A stretch of 64,000 nucleotides of DNA, taken from NCBI GenBank assembly GCA_017546165.1, contig JAFYXL010000014.1, forward strand, positions 1-64,000. The letters are read 5' to 3'. Shown piece after piece: positions 60,076 through 64,000 of this stretch (the first letter of the stretch is position 1; the number at the start of each line of letters is the position of its first letter). This stretch comes from Clostridia bacterium (GTDB taxonomy: Bacteria > Bacillota > Clostridia > Monoglobales > Monoglobaceae). The notes below the pieces were generated by a model. That model saw nothing but the letters and a program-made list of their open reading frames with translations. It was not told the origin of the DNA and searched no databases. The translations under genes were made by a program, and so were the position numbers.

Positions 60076-61317
60076 ATGGATAATGCAAAAGCTGATGTTA
60101 TAGTAATCGGTGGCGGTGCAGCAGGATTGATGGCAGCAGGAACTGCCGCAACTCGAGGTAAATCTGTTATTTTGATAGAGAAAAACCGTATTTTGGGTAA
60201 AAAGCTACTGATTACAGGTAAAGGCCGCTGCAATATTACAAATGCTTGTGATGATGTGGAAACACTCCTTGAAAATGTAACTGTAAATCGTACATTTTTA
60301 TACAGCGCCTTCTACGGATTTACTAACGCAGATACAATCAAATTTTTCAACGATTTAGGTGTTGAAACAAAAGTCGAACGGGGAAACAGAGTTTTCCCCA
60401 TTTCTGATAAAAGTCAGGATGTTGTAAATGCGTTATCAAACTTTGTAAAAAAGAGCGGTGTCAATATAATTCACGATACTGTAACACAAATATTAACAGA
60501 TGAAAATAATTGTGTCTGTGGTGTCAAGACAGAAAAACGCGGCAATATTTACAGCACATCCGTTGTCTTAGCAACGGGTGGTGCTTCATATAGAGGTACA
60601 GGTTCAACCGGTGATGGTTATGCCTGGGCGGAGGATTTAGGTCATAAAATCACTACCATATTTCCTTCACTTGTCCCAGTTGAAGTAGATGAAAAGTGGG
60701 CTTATGATTTGATGGGGCTTGCGCTTAAAAATGTTCAAATAACAGTTGTGAATGAGAAGAACAAAAAGGTTTATCAAGATTTTGGCGAGATTATGTTTGC
60801 ACATTTTGGACTTACTGGTCCTGTGATTTTAAGCGCATCTGCTCATATGCGACCAATGGAGGCAGGTAAGTATAAGATTTTGCTTGACTTGAAACCTGCA
60901 CTTGATGAAAAAAAGCTTGATGCAAGGCTGCTTAGAGATTTTCAAAAATTCTCAAACAGAGACTTTGTAAACAGTTTGGGCGAACTTATCCCACAGGGAC
61001 TTATTGACACAATTGTAGCACTTTCGGGGATTGAACCACGAAAGAAGGTTCACTCCATTACAAAAGAAGAAAGAAAAAAGCTTATAACTGCAATAAAGAA
61101 CATAGAATTTAACGTAACTGATTTTTGCCCTATTGAACAAGCAATTATTACATCAGGCGGTATTTCAGTCAAAGAAATTGATTCCTCAACAATGGAGTCA
61201 AAAATTGTAAAAGGTCTTTATTTCGCAGGCGAGATTATTGACGTCGATGCCTACACAGGTGGATTTAATCTTCAAATTGCATTCTCAACAGGTAAGCTTG
61301 CGGGAATGCACTGCTGA
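60076..61317 (+). CDS. HI0933-family FAD-dependent oxidoreductase (YhiN-like)
   Basis: 413 residues. FAD-binding N-terminus DVIVIGGGAAGLMAAGTAA, second motif KKLLITGKGRCNITNACDD, and the C-terminal LYFAGEIIDVDAYTGGFNLQ. Members are widespread cytoplasmic flavoproteins without an agreed role. It begins six bases after rluB and belongs to the same transcript. Confidence 0.92.
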   Translation: MDNAKADVIVIGGGAAGLMAAGTAATRGKSVILIEKNRILGKKLLITGKGRCNITNACDDVETLLENVTVNRTFLYSAFYGFTNADTIKFFNDLGVETKVERGNRVFPISDKSQDVVNALSNFVKKSGVNIIHDTVTQILTDENNCVCGVKTEKRGNIYSTSVVLATGGASYRGTGSTGDGYAWAEDLGHKITTIFPSLVPVEVDEKWAYDLMGLALKNVQITVVNEKNKKVYQDFGEIMFAHFGLTGPVILSASAHMRPMEAGKYKILLDLKPALDEKKLDARLLRDFQKFSNRDFVNSLGELIPQGLIDTIVALSGIEPRKKVHSITKEERKKLITAIKNIEFNVTDFCPIEQAIITSGGISVKEIDSSTMESKIVKGLYFAGEIIDVDAYTGGFNLQIAFSTGKLAGMHC

Positions 61318-61366
61318 TTTTTTTGAATATTGATACAAAAAATTACTTTTTTTGTCTAAAAAAATA

Positions 61367-61395
61367 TTGCATAGAAGACGTTTATGTGTTATAAT
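61367..61395 (+). promoter_or_regulatory. Promoter of gdhA
   Basis: TTGCAT (61367-61372), 17-base spacer, TATAAT (61390-61395), 43 bases before the gdhA ATG. Confidence 0.8.
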
Positions 61396-61438
61396 ATTTC
61401 GAAAAGTTATTTTAGTAATCGTTTAGGAGATGATTTAA

Positions 61439-62794
61439 ATGAGTATTAATAATTCTTATCTGAAGCGTGTTTACGAACAGGTAGAAAAACGCAACCCGGG
61501 TGAAAGTGAATTCTTGCAGGCGGTTTACGAAGTTCTTGAATCTTTGGAGCCTGTTATTGAACAGCACCCTGAGTATGAAAAGGCAGGTCTTTTGGAGAGA
61601 TTGGTTGAGCCCGAAAGATCAATTTCATTCCGTGTTCCGTGGGTTGATGACAACGGAAACGTTCAGGTAAACAGAGGTTACAGAGTACAGTTCAACAGTG
61701 CAATTGGTCCTTATAAGGGTGGCCTTAGATTTGCACCTAATGTATATCCAGGTATCATAAAGTTCTTGGGTTTTGAACAGATTTTCAAAAATTCACTTAC
61801 CGGTCTTCCGATTGGTGGCGGTAAGGGTGGTGCAGACTTTGACCCTAACGGCAAATCAGATGCTGAAATTATGCGTTTCTGTCAGTCATTTATGACAGAA
61901 CTTTACAGACATATCGGTGCAAACACTGATGTTCCTGCAGGTGACTTGGGTGTTGGTGCAAGAGAAATTGGTTACCTCTTTGGTCAGTACAAGAGACTCA
62001 AAGATGTATATGAAGGTGTTCTCACAGGTAAGGGCATTCCTTACGGTGGTCTTAACGGCAGAACAGAAGCTACAGGTTATGGTATTGTATTCTTTGCAAG
62101 AGAAATGCTTAAGCGTTTTGGCGAAGAGCTCAAAGGTAAGGAAGTTGTAGTTTCAGGTTTTGGCAACGTTTCATGGGGTACAGTACAGAAGCTCAATCAG
62201 CTTGGTGCAAAGGTTATTACAATTTCAGGTCCTGATGGTTACATATATGATCCTGATGGTGTTACAGCAGGTGAAAAAGAAGATTTCCTTCTTGAACTTC
62301 GTGCTTCAGGCAAGAATATCTGCTCACCATATGCAGAAAAGTTCCCTAACGCTAAATTCTTCCCAGGCGAAAAACCTTGGGGTGTTAAGGCAGACCTTTA
62401 CATTCCTTGTGCTACCCAGAACGAAATTGGTATGGAAGAAGCAAAAGCTATGGTTGCTGCAGGCTGTAAGTTCCTTTGCGAAGGTTCAAATATGCCTACA
62501 ACAAATGAGGCTGTTGCATACCTCCGTGACAATGGTGTAGTTATCGGCCCAGCTAAGGCTGCTAACGCAGGCGGTGTTGCTTGTTCTTGTATTGAAATGG
62601 GTCAGAATGCAGGTCACACTGTATTTGCGCCTGAACAGGTATATGCACAGCTTGAGAATATTATGGTTAATATTCACAACAGTGCTGCAAGTGCGGCTGA
62701 GAGATATGGCTTTGGCTACAATCTTGTTGCCGGTGCAAACATTGCCGGTTTTGAAAAGATTGCAAATGCTATGATGGCTCAGGGTATTGTTTAA
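61439..62794 (+). CDS. gdhA: NADP-type glutamate dehydrogenase
   Basis: 451 residues, hexameric class (about 450). Substrate site GYRVQFNSAIGPYKGGLRFA, catalytic lysine in PIGGGKGGADFDPNGKSD, and nucleotide-binding VVSGFGNVSWGTVQKLNQLG. It makes glutamate from 2-oxoglutarate and ammonia. It has its own promoter and terminator. Gene position near amino acid and nitrogen genes fits an ammonia-assimilating role in a gut or rumen-like habitat. Confidence 0.95.
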   Translation: MSINNSYLKRVYEQVEKRNPGESEFLQAVYEVLESLEPVIEQHPEYEKAGLLERLVEPERSISFRVPWVDDNGNVQVNRGYRVQFNSAIGPYKGGLRFAPNVYPGIIKFLGFEQIFKNSLTGLPIGGGKGGADFDPNGKSDAEIMRFCQSFMTELYRHIGANTDVPAGDLGVGAREIGYLFGQYKRLKDVYEGVLTGKGIPYGGLNGRTEATGYGIVFFAREMLKRFGEELKGKEVVVSGFGNVSWGTVQKLNQLGAKVITISGPDGYIYDPDGVTAGEKEDFLLELRASGKNICSPYAEKFPNAKFFPGEKPWGVKADLYIPCATQNEIGMEEAKAMVAAGCKFLCEGSNMPTTNEAVAYLRDNGVVIGPAKAANAGGVACSCIEMGQNAGHTVFAPEQVYAQLENIMVNIHNSAASAAERYGFGYNLVAGANIAGFEKIANAMMAQGIV

Positions 62795-62818
62795 TCAGTA
62801 CCAAGAAACAGTTTTTAG

Positions 62819-62843
62819 ACGGGCAGAGGATATTTCTGCCCGT
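62819..62843 (+). terminator. Terminator of gdhA
   Basis: ACGGGCAGA (62819-62827) pairs with TCTGCCCGT (62835-62843) and is followed by TTGTTTTTC. Confidence 0.88.
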
Positions 62844-62880
62844 TTGTTTTTCTATATAAATTCTGAAAGGATGAGCTACT

Positions 62881-63420
62881 ATGTCTTTAAATGAAAAAAC
62901 AATTACTTCCGAAATAAAATTTGAAGGTAAAATTATCAATGTACGTGTTGAAGATGTTGAACTTCAAAACGGAAAGGTCGGATATCGTGAATTTGTGGAT
63001 CATCCGGGAGGAGTAGGCATTGTAGCTATTACATCTGATAATAAAATTCTTATGGTTAAACAATATCGGAAAGCTGTTGAAAAAGAACTGCTTGAAATCC
63101 CTGCAGGCAAGCTGGAAAAAGGCGAAGATCCTCTCGTGTGTGGAAAGCGCGAATTGGAAGAAGAAACAGGTTACAAAGCCAAGGAGTTTGTGTCTTTGGG
63201 TTACCTCTATCCATCACCCGGCTTTGCCAACGAGACAACCCATCTTTACCTTGCCTGGGATTTGTATAAAGGAAAAGTTAATCCTGACGAAGATGAATTT
63301 TTGGACATATTTGAAATTTCAGTAGAGGAAATTTATTCTTTAATTATGAAAAATGAAATTAATGATGCAAAAACCATTATTGGATTTTTCAAAGCTATGG
63401 AATATATAAAAAATAACTAA
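62881..63420 (+). CDS. Nudix hydrolase, ADP-ribose pyrophosphatase type
   Basis: 179 residues. The Nudix box is complete: GKLEKGEDPLVCGKRELEEE followed by TGY, with GYLYPSPGFANETTHLYLAW after it, typical of ADP-ribose pyrophosphatases (NudF). It hydrolyses ADP-ribose and similar nucleotide sugars. AAAGGATG precedes the ATG. It is 11 bases from zapA. Confidence 0.93.
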   Translation: MSLNEKTITSEIKFEGKIINVRVEDVELQNGKVGYREFVDHPGGVGIVAITSDNKILMVKQYRKAVEKELLEIPAGKLEKGEDPLVCGKRELEEETGYKAKEFVSLGYLYPSPGFANETTHLYLAWDLYKGKVNPDEDEFLDIFEISVEEIYSLIMKNEINDAKTIIGFFKAMEYIKNN

Positions 63421-63431
63421 GGAGAACAAAT

Positions 63432-63800
63432 ATGGAAAAGAAAAAAGTTAAAGTTCTTATTAATGGTGCGGAATATACATTAGTTACAGCTGAACCTGCT
63501 GAATACGTACAGAGAGTGGCAGTAAGAGTTGACAAAGCATTATCCGAAATCGCACAGGCAAACAAACGCTTAAGTACTGCAATGCTTGCTATGCTCACAT
63601 CAATTAATTTAGCAGATGAACTTTTGCGCATTGAAGATGCGGCAGATAACCTAAGAAAAGAAATTGCCGACTATTCAAAAGCGGAAATCCAGCTTTCAAC
63701 ACAACTCTCCGAAAAAACAAAACGCGTTGAAGAACTTGAAAAAACAGTTCAAAATCTCCAGATTGAGTTAGCAAAAAGTTCCGTAAGAAACGGATATTAA
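63432..63800 (+). CDS. zapA: Cell division protein ZapA
   Basis: 122 residues. An N-terminal globular part (KKKVKVLINGAEYTLVTAE, EYVQRVAVRVDKAL) and a long C-terminal coiled coil from about residue 60 are typical of ZapA, which bundles FtsZ filaments at the division site. It lies ahead of a U32 peptidase, an arrangement common in Clostridia. Confidence 0.9.
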   Translation: MEKKKVKVLINGAEYTLVTAEPAEYVQRVAVRVDKALSEIAQANKRLSTAMLAMLTSINLADELLRIEDAADNLRKEIADYSKAEIQLSTQLSEKTKRVEELEKTVQNLQIELAKSSVRNGY

Positions 63801-63817
63801 AAAGGATTGAACTTTAA

Positions 63818-64000
63818 ATGAAGAAACTTGAGTTGCTTGCACCGGCAGGTAATTTTGAATGCCTTGTGGCGGCGGTACAGAGTGGTGCGGACGCAATTTA
63901 CCTATCCGGCAAAGCGTTTGGAGCCCGTAGTTTTGCCGACAATTTTGACTTTGAAGAGCTTGAAAATGCAGTAGATTACTGCCATTTGCGAGACGTAAAA
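63818..64000 (+). CDS. Peptidase U32 family protein, 5' part cut by the window end
   Basis: 61 codons run to the end of the window without a stop. The start, MKKLELLAPAGNFECLVAAV followed by QSGADAIYLSGKAFGARSFA, is the clear U32 peptidase N-terminus, a family that includes collagenase-like proteins and RNA hydroxylation factors (RlhA, TrhP). AAAGGATTG precedes the ATG. Which subgroup it is cannot be told from the visible part. Confidence 0.88.
   Translation, partial: MKKLELLAPAGNFECLVAAVQSGADAIYLSGKAFGARSFADNFDFEELENAVDYCHLRDVK

Noticed and set aside
1-64000. CRISPR arrays, rRNA and tRNA genes, insertion sequences
   Set aside because: No regularly spaced repeats, rRNA-like stretches, tRNA cloverleaf sequences or transposase genes were recognised on reading. 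A dedicated search could still find a tRNA in a short gap.

Overview
The window is an AT-rich (roughly 35-40% GC by eye), densely coded piece of a Firmicutes chromosome. AGGAGG-type ribosome sites, TTGACA-17-TATAAT promoters, T-box leaders, a yybP-ykoY riboswitch, a sigG fragment and a YlmC/YmxH-type gene point to an anaerobic, spore-forming-lineage member of class Clostridia. Ferredoxin-linked 2-oxoacid oxidoreductases, pyruvate formate-lyase and a sodium-pump decarboxylase subunit fit a strict fermenter. The genus cannot be told from this sequence. No rRNA, tRNA or CRISPR array was seen.

Layout. 1-6.2 kb: an internally deleted methyltransferase-family gene, an unrecognised membrane protein with a degenerate Nudix-like region, a KDG-kinase-like PfkB protein, a 2-hydroxyacid dehydrogenase, a PAP2 phosphatase and a ClC channel. 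6.2-13.4 kb: a free-standing 42-residue protein gene, lipoate ligase, and a divergent lipoate-dependent 2-oxoacid dehydrogenase operon (E2, E3, a fused alpha-beta E1) ending in a metallo-beta-lactamase-fold gene. 13.4-22.9 kb: an AraR-type GntR repressor diverging from a nine-gene carbohydrate operon (GH4, FGGY kinase, fucose-isomerase-like, ConA-like, TalC-like, SIS, YjbQ, archaeal-type TIM-like, YjbQ) with no transporter. 22.9-27.1 kb: a hydroxyacid dehydrogenase and a pyruvate formate-lyase locus in which the glycyl-radical domain is a separate gene. 27.2-33.5 kb: Mn riboswitch-mntP-P-type ATPase, sodium-pump decarboxylase beta subunit with a 38-residue OadG-like partner, and pyruvate kinase. 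33.6-34.9 kb: ArsR sensor and CDF exporter. 34.9-39.4 kb: a T-box (apparent Tyr specifier) before an acyl-CoA ligase and indolepyruvate:ferredoxin oxidoreductase. 39.5-48.5 kb: the pyrimidine operon (pyrC, carB, pyrK, pyrD, pyrF, pyrE, pyrB, pyrI), without carA. 48.6-53.4 kb: a second T-box (apparent Leu specifier) before a four-subunit 2-oxoacid:ferredoxin oxidoreductase and a branched-chain aminotransferase. 54.2-56.5 kb: a serine recombinase abutting a sigG gene cut off in region 2, then ylmC/ymxH. 56.5-64 kb: pncB, a PRPP synthetase homologue, rluB, an HI0933-type flavoprotein, gdhA, a Nudix ADP-ribose pyrophosphatase, zapA and the start of a U32 peptidase.

How it fits together. Much of the window handles pyruvate and related 2-oxoacids: pyruvate kinase, PFL, the lipoate-dependent complex and two ferredoxin oxidoreductases. 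The T-boxes suggest that the two ferredoxin enzymes run in the biosynthetic direction, making 2-oxoacids from acyl-CoAs when an amino acid is scarce.

The most noteworthy observations are the split pyruvate formate-lyase, the sigG gene interrupted next to a recombinase (resembling the skin element of sigK), the unassigned sugar operon with two YjbQ genes flanking a TIM-like gene, and the two T-box-controlled oxidoreductase operons.
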